A DNA stretch of 64,000 bases, from NCBI GenBank assembly GCA_945957605.1, contig CAMFLR010000001.1, forward strand, positions 930,001 to 994,000, written 5' to 3'. Each line of letters starts with the position of its first letter. The first letter of the stretch is position 1. The stretch is from an uncultured Isosphaeraceae bacterium (GTDB lineage Bacteria > Planctomycetota > Planctomycetia > Isosphaerales > Isosphaeraceae). The notes under the pieces were generated by a model. It saw nothing but the letters and a program-made list of their open reading frames with translations. It made no database searches and had not been told where the DNA came from. A program made the translations under genes and the position numbers. Positions 1 to 8,010 of the stretch are shown piece after piece.

Positions 1-1982
1 GTTACCTTTGCCGGTAACCAGATTCCCGGCGCGGACTCGCGCATTTCATCGACGTGCATCTCGTGCATCAGCAAGTCGCCATACATCGACTTGGGCCAGG
101 ATGCGAGTTCCTTCACGCAAATGTAGTTTCGCTTTGGAGCCAGCCAGAGGTATTGAAGCAACGGAGAGTCTTTCGAGTAGAACCAGCGGTTTACCCGAAG
201 TTTGACACAGCGCAAACCGTCGACCATCTCCTCACCTTCGACGCGTGCCTCAACCTTCGTGAACTCATATCCGGTTCCCGTTTCGCGCGCAAAATGTGGA
301 TACTTGGGGTGGGCGTGGATGGCATCGCCGCCGCTGAGATAAACCGATAAAGGGAAATTCAACGAGTAATGGATCAACGGAATACAGTGCGCGGGATATA
401 CGTCGGGATGCTCGAAGCGACCGATGTTGACGCTTACGCTTTGGTCCGGAATCACGGTTCGAGTTTGCTCACCGTCGTAGGCCGAGACTAATTCCGTACG
501 ACGGTCGGTCTTGAAGTGGCGGCCGCTTACCTCGTCGCGGAGAAAGATGCGGTCGCCTTCAAGGACGACATTGCGCGAGATTTGCGAGGTGACTTCGCCG
601 GGTACCTCGAGTGCCTTTGGATCGACCTGACGCGTTGTCATCTGCAGCACATATTCGATATTCTTGTATTTCTCCTCCTCAGCCCGTAGCGAAGAAATCA
701 CTTCCTTGAGATCCGACGGAAATGCCGCCTCTTCTTTGGCGGCCGCCGCGGGATTCGCTATCTGCGCGGCCACGGCCGTGCGCGAGAGTTCGGCCGCACC
801 AGCGATGACCGACACGCTCACGACGAATAGTCCGAGCACAAACCTGAGCGGCCAACGCGGCAAGCATCGCGACGAGCCTGGTGAGGTGTCGATCCATTCC
901 AGTCGCCGGCTGAGATCCGAGGCGTTTGCCATCGACAGTCCCAACGCGGACGCAGGACGGCGAACCAGTCCGGATGCAACCTGTACGAGCGCGGCGCGGT
1001 ACATGGGCGCCCCTCCTAGACCATGGACACACAGGTCATCGCACGCCTGCTCGCGCACGGCGCGGATGGCGTGGCTCATGAACCAAACGAGCGGGTGCGG
1101 CCAGTAGAGGATTTGCGCGAGCGATCGCAACACGTTCCACAAGAAGTCGCCTCGGCGAACATGCCCCAGCTCGTGCAGGAGAATCGCATCGATCAGTTCG
1201 GGATCGGATTGCTGCCCCGCTCTGCCGGTCAGCGATCGCGGCAAAATAACCGCTGGACGCAGATGCCCAACCATGACTGGAACTGAAACACGGTCCGACA
1301 TGAGCAGCTCAACTCGACGACTCAGCCCAAGATGAGCGCCCCAGCGATCTCTCGCCTCTAGCCAGATAGCCGATTCAACAGCGACGCAGCCACTTCGCAG
1401 TCGACCGACTGCCACCAACGATCCGATCAGGCGTAGGAACATTAGCCCAGCGACCGCACCATAAACGCTGATGATCAGCCACTCCCAACCCAGTCGAACC
1501 CTAGTTCCAGCCGAAGCGCTCAATTCCTCGCGAGTGGCAGACGCTGCGGTGCGATTAGCCCCTGGTTCGGCCGCTTCCGGCGATCGCGCAGACAACGATG
1601 TCGAAGTCTGCGACGTCTGCCCGCTGATGGGTGTCACATCGGGAAGATCGCGAGCAGCCTGAGGCGAAAGGCCGCCGACATTCGCCTGATCCACAATCTC
1701 CGGCTGGGTTTGTTGAACCGGGTTGATTTGCGATGCAGCTTGAATCCCAGGCGGCAACGATATTTTGATTCGTGGAAGAGCCAGACCGATCAAAGGCAAG
1801 CAGAGCAACCCCAGCACACCCGCGTTCCATAGTGACGACCGCGCTAACGCACTCCGACGACCCAGCGTGGCGTGCGCAACCCAGCAGATCAACAGTAAGA
1901 CTGTCGCTCTGATACCGACGCTCGCGCCGAACGTGATCAAAGCACGAGCCTCGAAATTCGTCGGTTCGAAAACGTCGATCAT
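1..1982 (-). CDS. M56 (BlaR1/MecR1-type) membrane metallopeptidase, cut at left edge
   Basis: The reading frame is open from the ATG at 1982 to the window edge, giving about 660 residues without the C terminus. The N terminus has a hydrophobic helix, then a proline/serine-rich stretch and further membrane segments. A zinc motif HELGH lies at residues 270-274 and a downstream glutamate in REQACD at about 311, the usual M56 layout. After another helix near residue 370 comes a long domain that I do not recognise, beginning with an EEEKYKNIEYVL-like helix and probably extracytoplasmic. The start overlaps the BlaI stop by four bases (ATGA), so the pair is translationally coupled. In this family the peptidase senses a signal and inactivates the BlaI partner. 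The signal here is unknown, and beta-lactam sensing should not be assumed because the outer domain is not a penicillin-binding domain in the part visible. Confidence 0.9.
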   Translation of the reverse strand, partial: MIDVFEPTNFEARALITFGASVGIRATVLLLICWVAHATLGRRSALARSSLWNAGVLGLLCLPLIGLALPRIKISLPPGIQAASQINPVQQTQPEIVDQANVGGLSPQAARDLPDVTPISGQTSQTSTSLSARSPEAAEPGANRTAASATREELSASAGTRVRLGWEWLIISVYGAVAGLMFLRLIGSLVAVGRLRSGCVAVESAIWLEARDRWGAHLGLSRRVELLMSDRVSVPVMVGHLRPAVILPRSLTGRAGQQSDPELIDAILLHELGHVRRGDFLWNVLRSLAQILYWPHPLVWFMSHAIRAVREQACDDLCVHGLGGAPMYRAALVQVASGLVRRPASALGLSMANASDLSRRLEWIDTSPGSSRCLPRWPLRFVLGLFVVSVSVIAGAAELSRTAVAAQIANPAAAAKEEAAFPSDLKEVISSLRAEEEKYKNIEYVLQMTTRQVDPKALEVPGEVTSQISRNVVLEGDRIFLRDEVSGRHFKTDRRTELVSAYDGEQTRTVIPDQSVSVNIGRFEHPDVYPAHCIPLIHYSLNFPLSVYLSGGDAIHAHPKYPHFARETGTGYEFTKVEARVEGEEMVDGLRCVKLRVNRWFYSKDSPLLQYLWLAPKRNYICVKELASWPKSMYGDLLMHEMHVDEMRESAPGIWLPAKV

Positions 1983-2374
1983 GATTTCCCTCCATCGCGG
2001 CGGCGCGTTCGTTTGGGGGCAGAGTTGCGCAAATCGTCGAGTTGTTCTGGCGTCAGATGTTTCTCTTCCAGCAGACGCATCACCAAATCCTCGGCCGAAC
2101 CACCAAAGAACCGCGTAAGCAGCTCGCGCATCGCCTTCCCTTGAGCCTTCGCTCGCACAACCGCGGCGTGGTAGACGTAAGCCTTACCCTGCACTTCGTG
2201 CTGAAGGTAACCCTTCGATTCCAGGATGCGCAGCAGAGTACGAACGCTGGAATCGTGCAGCGGTTCTGGCAGCGCATCGCGTACCTGTTCCGCCGTCGCG
2301 CGTCCCAGACGCCAGATGGCATCCATGATCTGCGCCTCGCGTCCTGTGAGAGTCTCAGCCGATGGTCGAACCAT
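1979..2374 (-). CDS. blaI: BlaI/MecI/CopY-family transcriptional repressor
   Basis: A 131-residue protein, the usual length for BlaI. It begins with the winged-helix signature TGREAQIMDAIWRLG, followed by SSVRTLLRILESKGYL, which is the recognition helix and wing region, and a short C-terminal dimerisation helix pair ending in a basic tail. BlaI proteins bind dyads as dimers and are cleaved or released after their M56 partner is activated. Its stop overlaps the start of the downstream peptidase. The promoter 40-70 bases upstream is flanked by related AT-rich repeats that could be its own operators, which would make the pair autoregulated. The family call is secure. The regulated genes beyond this pair are not known. 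Confidence 0.93.
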   Translation of the reverse strand: MVRPSAETLTGREAQIMDAIWRLGRATAEQVRDALPEPLHDSSVRTLLRILESKGYLQHEVQGKAYVYHAAVVRAKAQGKAMRELLTRFFGGSAEDLVMRLLEEKHLTPEQLDDLRNSAPKRTRRRDGGKS

Positions 2375-2393
2375 TGTTCCAGAGTTCCTGTGA

Positions 2394-2465
2394 ATTACTT
2401 AACAGACCTTCGCAAGGTACGAGCCTTTCGATCGTTCGTCAAGAAAAATCTGTTAATTTATTAAC
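2394..2465. promoter_or_regulatory. Candidate BlaI operator repeats flanking the promoter
   Basis: The arm ATTACTTAACAGA (2394-2406) just downstream of the -10 box is an imperfect inverted copy of TCTGTTAATTTAT (2449-2461) just upstream of the -35 box. The latter is itself part of a dyad, GTTAATTTATTAAC (2452-2465). A repressor dimer at either site would overlap the promoter. These do not show the TACA/TGTA core typical of Firmicute BlaI sites, so assignment to BlaI rests on position. Confidence 0.4.
2414..2442 (-). promoter_or_regulatory. Predicted sigma-70-type promoter of the blaI-M56 operon
   Basis: Read on the minus strand, TTGACG (2437-2442) is followed by a 17-base spacer and TACCTT (2414-2419). 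The initiation site would fall about 40 bases before the blaI start. The -35 box is close to consensus and the -10 box is moderate. Prediction from sequence only. Confidence 0.5.
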
Positions 2466-2653
2466 GAAAGAATGGCCGGCGCAATGTCCATTCCCGGCGG
2501 CAATCGCGGACACTCAAAAAGCTCGGAGTACAATCGATTTCCAACAAAGATGAGAGAACCGTGACTTGTACGAATGGCGGCAAACTGGGTCAAAAAGCAT
2601 TGAACGGAGCCGTAATCTCAGGGATGGGACTTCGAGCGGCACGCCGGCTCGGA

Positions 2654-2682
2654 TTGTGATTTCGCATAACAATAGTTATACA
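2654..2682 (+). promoter_or_regulatory. Predicted promoter of the DUF3365 gene
   Basis: TTGTGA (2654-2659), a 17-base spacer and TATACA (2677-2682), about 60 bases before the ATG at 2742. The spacer holds a small dyad, ATAAC-AATA-GTTAT, which could be a regulator site or simply AT-rich sequence. Confidence 0.45.
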
Positions 2683-2741
2683 ATCGGATTCTCAGTGACG
2701 TCTCGTGCGACCATCGATTCGCTTGGCAAGTGGAGCTACGC

Positions 2742-3290
2742 ATGATCAAAGCAACAAATTTAATTTATACCATGATATTTTCCGCGTGCCTGGCGTTCGG
2801 AGTTTTCTGCACGGGAATGAGCCGGGGAGGCGAACCAGGCAAGACGAGCCCACCGGCTCCACGTCCTGCGACGTCAGAACAGGAAGCACGAGAGCGGGCG
2901 AGATTGCTTCATGGGACCATTAGTGACACTCTTCTTATTGTTCACAGCCGCTACTATCGCGAAGACGAAGGACTGCCGATCCCGGCTTTCGCGCTCAAAG
3001 ATGTGTTCAAAAGATTGAGCGATCGTAATGGTGTTGAACTTCGGTGGCTTGCAGTCGATGCGAAAGCCATGAACATTGATCATAATCCCAAAGATGATTT
3101 TGAGAGAGGCGCTGTCGAAGCGTTAACTTCTGGTAAAGAAGAATTCGAGCGTTCTTCCGTGGGAAGTTATCGCTATGTCGGTCTTATTACGTTGACTTCA
3201 GAATGCTTGAAATGCCATATGCCAAATCGCACAAGCAACAAGCCGCGGTCAGCCGGTCTTGTCATTTCCATTCCCATGGCCAAGAAATAG
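2742..3290 (+). CDS. Exported DUF3365 (Tll0287-like) c-type heme protein
   Basis: The ATG at 2742 is preceded by GGAG at 2732-2735 and is preferred over an in-frame GTG at 2730. The 182-residue product has an N-terminal hydrophobic segment (about residues 7-24) for export or anchoring, a helical middle with a SRYYRED element, and one heme motif, CLKCH, at residues 155-159 near the C terminus. This matches the DUF3365/Tll0287-like family, which forms a PAS-like fold with one covalently bound heme and serves as a redox or gas-sensing domain. The gene stands alone, with its own predicted promoter, so no partner is suggested by context. A function in sensing or electron transfer is inference. Confidence 0.82.
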   Translation: MIKATNLIYTMIFSACLAFGVFCTGMSRGGEPGKTSPPAPRPATSEQEARERARLLHGTISDTLLIVHSRYYREDEGLPIPAFALKDVFKRLSDRNGVELRWLAVDAKAMNIDHNPKDDFERGAVEALTSGKEEFERSSVGSYRYVGLITLTSECLKCHMPNRTSNKPRSAGLVISIPMAKK

Positions 3291-3513
3291 CGTGTTCAAT
3301 CATTGCGAATATGAATCGATCAAAGAGCGACGGTGAGTGAATAACCGGCGATGCAGCGGTTTGGTCAGTCGCGTTTTCGACTTGGTTCAGGTCTGAAGAC
3401 TTCGGATCACGACTTCTAACTCGATGACTAACGACTCGAATTTCCATCGTCACATGGCTCTGGCTTGACGTTATCGGTAAACTCCTTGCGAATGATCAAC
3501 TCAGGAGGACTCA

Positions 3514-4050
3514 ATGATGAAACGTACATTCGTCGCAGCGATTATTCTCGGCCTGGTCAGCGTGGCTTACGCAGAGGACAAACTCGTTTACCCCACCATT
3601 CCGAACGCTGGCGGCGTCGTGCCCCTGCCCCACGCCTCCGAACAGCCACGCAAGGGAGCAAAGGTCGTTTTCGATATCACGACCGACGTCAAGCCTTCGG
3701 AATTAAACAAAGGATTGGAGCGCGTCGCGCGACTCATCAACCTTTACGGGTCGGCTGGCCTCAAAGCATCCGACGTGAAAATCGCGCTCGTCGTGCATGG
3801 CGAGGCCACGAAATCAATCCTCACCGACGAAACATATCGCTCGAAATTCGCGATCGATAAGAATCCAAACCTGATCCTCATCGGCGAGTTGAAGAAGGCC
3901 GGTGTTGAGATGTTTGTCTGCGGTCAGGCGCTCGCCAACAAGGGGTTCAAGGAGTCCGAAGTCGCGGATGGAGTGAAGGTTGCTTCGGCTGCCCTCACAG
4001 TGGTGATCAACCGTCAGGCGGACGGATATTCCTATGTGCCGGCTCACTGA
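3514..4050 (+). CDS. Secreted DsrE/DsrF-like protein
   Basis: A strong AGGAGG at 3501-3506 sets the start. The second codon is also ATG, so the true start may be 3517. A cleavable signal peptide is likely, with the site after AYA near residue 20. The mature part (about 158 residues) has the alternating strand-helix pattern of the DsrE-like fold: KVVFDITTD, then VARLINLYG, KIALVVHGEA, and VEMFVCGQALANKGF, where the single cysteine sits where sulfur-carrying DsrE subunits have their active cysteine. Secreted relatives are common, but their role is unclear. TTGACG lies at 3465-3470, but no convincing -10 box follows. The family is fairly sure; the function is not. Confidence 0.8.
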   Translation: MMKRTFVAAIILGLVSVAYAEDKLVYPTIPNAGGVVPLPHASEQPRKGAKVVFDITTDVKPSELNKGLERVARLINLYGSAGLKASDVKIALVVHGEATKSILTDETYRSKFAIDKNPNLILIGELKKAGVEMFVCGQALANKGFKESEVADGVKVASAALTVVINRQADGYSYVPAH

Positions 4051-4188
4051 ATCGATGCTGCCGCAACCTCGTCTCCAGAGCTCCTTGCAGTTCCAAGAGG
4101 CATGCTCCGGTCTCTGACGAACTTTCTCCATCTTGTTCATTGCCGGATCACTGATCAGTCACATCCCCAAGTGACACGATGTAATGCA

Positions 4189-5082
4189 TCAACCTGACCC
4201 GACCACCGCGTTTGCCGACGCCGCGAGTCTTTTCGTCATGTATTTCGCTGGAGACGTGCCCAGCACCTTGCGGAACATGAAAACGAAACTGCTTGCGCTT
4301 TCATAGCCCAATTGTTCGGCGACGGATTGAACTGGGGTGCCCTGCGAGAGCCATTGCAGGGCCAGGCTGATGTGGAATTGCTGCCGCCAGCGGCCGAAGC
4401 TCATGCCGGTTTCCTGGAGGACAAGCCGGCTAAGAGTTCGCTCGCTAACACCAATGTGCCTCGCCCACTCATCCACGGTCGCCCGGTCGGACGGGTCGTC
4501 CGCGATCCTCCGCAGACGACCATCCGCCGGCATTGGAAGATGCAGGTTCTCCAGTGGCGCGACCGCGAGTTCGTCGAGCAGCACTGTCGCAAGCCTTGAT
4601 TCCGCTCCGTCGTCTGGATATGAAGCGGCGAAGCCGGCGCAACGCACAAGAAGCTCGCGCAGCAGGGGCGAGACCGAGATCGTACAGCAAGTTCCCGGCA
4701 TCGTTGGCGCAGCGGTTGGTTGCACAAGCAGAGAGAAAACTTCCAGGCTGCCGAAGCCTTTGACATCGTGCCGGATGCCGCCGGGAATCCAGACTGCGCA
4801 ACCGGGCGGGACGATCCATAAGCCCTGCGATACTTCGCACGTCAACAAGCCGCGGGCCATGTAGATCATCTGCGCCATGGGGTGGGCATGCGCGACGAGG
4901 TCCGTGCCACGTGGCCCCGCCGCAATGTCGAAGCCGATGGCCATCACCGGCCGAAGCATGGGCGTCGGATTGACGGGCGGCCCCTCGTATTTGATTCGTG
5001 GCATGAAATCGGTCCAAACTTCGCCCAAAACGCTTTTGGCCGTATTTCGATAGAGGTTGGCAGAACGTCCTGATGCGGTCAA
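4189..5082 (-). CDS. AraC-family regulator with cupin sensor domain
   Basis: A 297-residue protein. Residues about 45-130 form a cupin-like half barrel (HAHPMAQMIYMARG, then PPGCAVWIPGGIRHDV). Residues about 190-285 hold the double helix-turn-helix, with DEWARHIGVSERTLSRL as the first unit and VAEQLGYESASSFVFMFRK as the second. It is transcribed divergently from the TetX-like monooxygenase at 5159; the two starts are about 77 bases apart on opposite strands and share a regulatory region. It probably controls that gene in response to a small ligand. Such cupin-AraC proteins often act as repressors or activators of adjacent oxidoreductases. The ligand cannot be told from sequence. Confidence 0.9.
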   Translation of the reverse strand: MTASGRSANLYRNTAKSVLGEVWTDFMPRIKYEGPPVNPTPMLRPVMAIGFDIAAGPRGTDLVAHAHPMAQMIYMARGLLTCEVSQGLWIVPPGCAVWIPGGIRHDVKGFGSLEVFSLLVQPTAAPTMPGTCCTISVSPLLRELLVRCAGFAASYPDDGAESRLATVLLDELAVAPLENLHLPMPADGRLRRIADDPSDRATVDEWARHIGVSERTLSRLVLQETGMSFGRWRQQFHISLALQWLSQGTPVQSVAEQLGYESASSFVFMFRKVLGTSPAKYMTKRLAASANAVVGSG

Positions 5083-5158
5083 GAAGTTCTCGAAGTATTG
5101 TCCTATCCATCACGTCGTCGAAAGTCCCGGCGACGGCCCAAACCAGGGAGGGATAAGG

Positions 5159-6292
5159 ATGAACAATTCAATCGCAATCATTGGTGCTGGCCTTGGCGGT
5201 TTGACGCTGGCGAGGGTGCTGCATGTGAATGGCATCGCTGCGACGGTCTATGAAGCGGAAGCATCGCCGAATGCTCGTGCGCAAGGTGGAATGCTCGACA
5301 TTCATGAGAACGATGGACAGCTCGCGCTGAAAGCGGCCGGGCTTTTCGAGGAATTCCTCGCGATCATCCACCCCGGCGGACAGGCGACGCGCGTGCTCGA
5401 CATGAACGGCAATCTCCTGTTCGATCAACCCGACGACGGCACGGGTGGTCGCCCCGAAGTGCCCCGGGGCGAGCTTCGACGTATCTTGCTCGATTCACTT
5501 CCCGCCGACACGGTCCAATGGGGACGCAAGCTCGCGTCGGTAACACCTCTCGGCGATGGACGACACATATTGACTTTTGACGACGGCTCAAAAGCAACGA
5601 TGAACCTCCTCGTAGGCGCCGACGGTGCCTGGTCGAAGGTCCGGCCGATCGTCTCGGATGCGAAGCCAGGGTATGTCGGCACCACGTTTATCGAGACGTA
5701 CTTGTTTGATAGCGATGTCCGTTACCCTGCGTGCGCGAAGGCAGTCGGCAGCGGCTCGATGATGGCGCTGACGGAGAGCAAAGGGATTTTTGCGCACCGC
5801 GAACCAAACGGCGTGCTACACACGTACGTCATTCTGCTCAAGCCGAGGAACTGGGTCGACAGCATCGATTTCACCGACCGAGCCGCAGCGCTCGCCGCCG
5901 TTGCCGAGGAATTCCGGGGCTGGGCTCCCGAGTTGACTGCCCTCATCACCGAAGGCCAGACCGGTCCGATTCCTCGCCCGATACATGCGCTTCCTGTCGG
6001 GCATCGCTGGGAACGGGTTGCTGGAGTGACGTTGCTCGGCGATGCGGCGCACCTGATGGCGCCGAATGGCGAAGGGGCGAACATGGCAATGTTTGATGGT
6101 GCCGAACTTGGTCGGGCGATCGCTGCAAATCCCGGCGACATCGAGGCTGCGATCCTGGCTTATGAGAAAGATTTGTTTCCGCGCAGCGCGGTCGCTGCAG
6201 CAGAGGGCGCGCAGGGGAACGCCAGACTTTTCGGTCCGGATGCAGCGGAGAAACTGGTTGAATTTTTCACGGACAGTCAGCCAGGAAACTAG
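5159..6292 (+). CDS. FAD-dependent monooxygenase, TetX-like
   Basis: The ATG at 5159 follows a GGGAGGGATAAGG ribosome site, and the FAD-binding GAGLGG motif falls at residues 9-14 from this start, as expected. The protein is 377 residues, close to TetX-type enzymes (about 380-390). It shares with them GGMLDIHENDGQLALKAAG, PRGELRRILLDSL and the second FAD motif GDAAHLMAPNGEGANMAMFDG (around residue 295). The family uses NADPH and oxygen to hydroxylate aromatic or polyketide-like substrates. Likeness to TetX does not show tetracycline inactivation: many soil relatives have other substrates. A divergent AraC regulator suggests inducible expression. The next gene starts three bases after the stop. 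Confidence 0.88.
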   Translation: MNNSIAIIGAGLGGLTLARVLHVNGIAATVYEAEASPNARAQGGMLDIHENDGQLALKAAGLFEEFLAIIHPGGQATRVLDMNGNLLFDQPDDGTGGRPEVPRGELRRILLDSLPADTVQWGRKLASVTPLGDGRHILTFDDGSKATMNLLVGADGAWSKVRPIVSDAKPGYVGTTFIETYLFDSDVRYPACAKAVGSGSMMALTESKGIFAHREPNGVLHTYVILLKPRNWVDSIDFTDRAAALAAVAEEFRGWAPELTALITEGQTGPIPRPIHALPVGHRWERVAGVTLLGDAAHLMAPNGEGANMAMFDGAELGRAIAANPGDIEAAILAYEKDLFPRSAVAAAEGAQGNARLFGPDAAEKLVEFFTDSQPGN

Positions 6293-6295
6293 CCA

Positions 6296-6697
6296 ATGAG
6301 AGCGACCATGACGCGAATCCTAAACGTATGCGCTACTGCGATCGCTCTCCTTGTCTCCCTCTTGGTCTATAAGTTTCTGACACATCCCGACGACGGCTCC
6401 GCCAATTGGAGCCGCTTCCAGAATTCGCTCGAAGCCTCGGAGACGCGAGGCAACATGATTGTCAGTCAACTCGAGCGGTTCCGGGCCGAGAGAGAACGGT
6501 ACCCCAGTCGTCTCGACGAACTGGTTCCCGATTAACTGTCCGAAATACCGCGACCCACCGACGGCGAGGGGTTCTTTTACGAGATGGGAGATGACGGTTT
6601 CACTCTCACGTTCGGTTTCTGGTTTGCCAAGAACATCGACCTGTACCCTCGATCGTTCTATGTGTCCGCGAAACGACAGTGGTCAGCTGCTCGCTAA
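6296..6697 (+). pseudogene. Small membrane-anchored protein gene interrupted by an in-frame TAA
   Basis: The frame begins with ATG at 6296, three bases after the monooxygenase stop (an in-frame ATG at 6305 is also possible). It encodes a membrane helix (about residues 11-25) and a region ending SRLDELVPD before a TAA at 6533-6535. The same frame continues without another stop for 53 codons, starting LSEIPRPTDGEGFFYEMGDD, to a TAA at 6695-6697. Small planctomycete envelope proteins often carry an LDELVP-Y-L-EIP-P stretch, so the stop stands where tyrosine would be expected. This may be a recent nonsense mutation, a sequencing error, or two real short products. The complete protein would be 133 residues of unknown function. 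Confidence 0.65.
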
Positions 6698-6774
6698 CAA
6701 TCACAACATATGACGATTAACGCACGCGCTTAAGGCTTTCGCTTTTATTCAGGAAGTCGTGGGCAAGGCCCGCG

Positions 6775-7638
6775 TCAGAAGCACGTCCCCTTGCGAGCGT
6801 CCCATTCTTGGCCGCTTGTCACGTCACCATGGCGGAGCAACAAGCAGAAGCGAATCGCCTTTGCCTCGGCCGAGGCCAGCGCCTGGGCCAAACTCTTGAG
6901 GTCGTCGATCAGATTGTGTTCGGCAGCGGGATCGTCCTGATAGAAAGCGAGCAACGCATGCACTGTCGCCAGCCCCTCGGCCGGTTCATGCCAGACCAGG
7001 AGTTCGCCGGCGAGGTCGTCGTTCCAGCCGAAATCGGAGAGTGGAGTAAGCTCGAGAGCACGAGCCTGTGCATCGATTTCATTCATCCGGCGAGCCAGGC
7101 TCTTGCCCCTACAGAAGGTATCAATTTCGCCGACGCGGCGCTCGAAATAGGGAACAACGGCGACATCGCACAACAGGCTTGAACCGCCAAACACATCTCC
7201 CATGAAAATGAACAGGAAGAACGCATCCCAAATTGCCGCGAAAACTGCCAGCGCGTCGGATCGACGTCCGTTCGAATAAATGGCGAGCAAGTTTAATGCA
7301 ATTCCCACCGCTACCATGAAGGAAGTACGCGCGACGGCCTTGCGGAGAGCTTTCGTTGCCACGATCCAGTGCCGATCCGAATCGCGCTTGGGGCCGCTCA
7401 CAGAGTTCATTCCTCTCCTGATCGAGCGAAGGCCGTTCCACCAAAGGATTGTTGCAATTGCAGCCACTAAACTCCCCAAAATCGCCGAGCCTTCGCGCCG
7501 CGCTGCCGCCGTTGCCACTGACGAAAAAAGGAACACGATTGGGGCGCCAAGCAGAACCACCAAAAAGCCATTGAATACTGCCCAGATCCGCGCGGCCTGT
7601 ACGAATTGACGATGATTTTGGAGAGATGCTGTCGACAT
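6775..7638 (-). CDS. Multi-pass membrane protein of unknown function
   Basis: A 287-residue protein with about four hydrophobic helices in its first 170 residues: FNGFLVVLLGAPIVFLFSS, a second near 50-68 (ILGSLVAAIATILWW), a third near 105-125 and a fourth near 135-150. The C-terminal 120 residues are soluble, mostly helical and acidic, and include VWHEPAEGLATVHALLAFY. I do not recognise a family. It lies convergent to the interrupted gene upstream, with nothing to suggest an operon. The start ATG at 7638 is the first in frame. Confidence 0.75.
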   Translation of the reverse strand: MSTASLQNHRQFVQAARIWAVFNGFLVVLLGAPIVFLFSSVATAAARREGSAILGSLVAAIATILWWNGLRSIRRGMNSVSGPKRDSDRHWIVATKALRKAVARTSFMVAVGIALNLLAIYSNGRRSDALAVFAAIWDAFFLFIFMGDVFGGSSLLCDVAVVPYFERRVGEIDTFCRGKSLARRMNEIDAQARALELTPLSDFGWNDDLAGELLVWHEPAEGLATVHALLAFYQDDPAAEHNLIDDLKSLAQALASAEAKAIRFCLLLRHGDVTSGQEWDARKGTCF

Positions 7639-8010
7639 GATCTTTCAACCCTTCAACGCAGCATCCGACCGCCTGCCCGAATAGTCAATCTCCGACGCGA
7701 CGTGGTCGATATCGGTGAATGTTAAATCGCCAAATCGATTGCTTGGCGTTCGTCACATTTAAAGAGCATGGAACGCATTCCCAGAGCCTTCGGGAACGAT
7801 ATTGCTTCGACATCACCGAGTAACTAAAGCAAGAATCGGCTCGGTAGCACCTCCGGAAAGCAAGCTTGAACTCAGCACACAAACGTTGAGTCATAAAAGA
7901 GGCTCTGCTAATTTGTCGGATGCATTCTCGGCCCATGTGGCTCGAATGATTCACTCAAAGATGTCGGGTGGAAACAATCGTTTCGCAAGTGCAGAGCTTG
8001 GGAGCAACGT
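7639..8010. other. Intergenic region, no gene seen
   Basis: This 372-base gap separates two divergently transcribed genes and should hold both promoters. I found no convincing -35/-10 pair, RNA gene or repeat. Short open frames here have no coding character. Confidence 0.5.
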
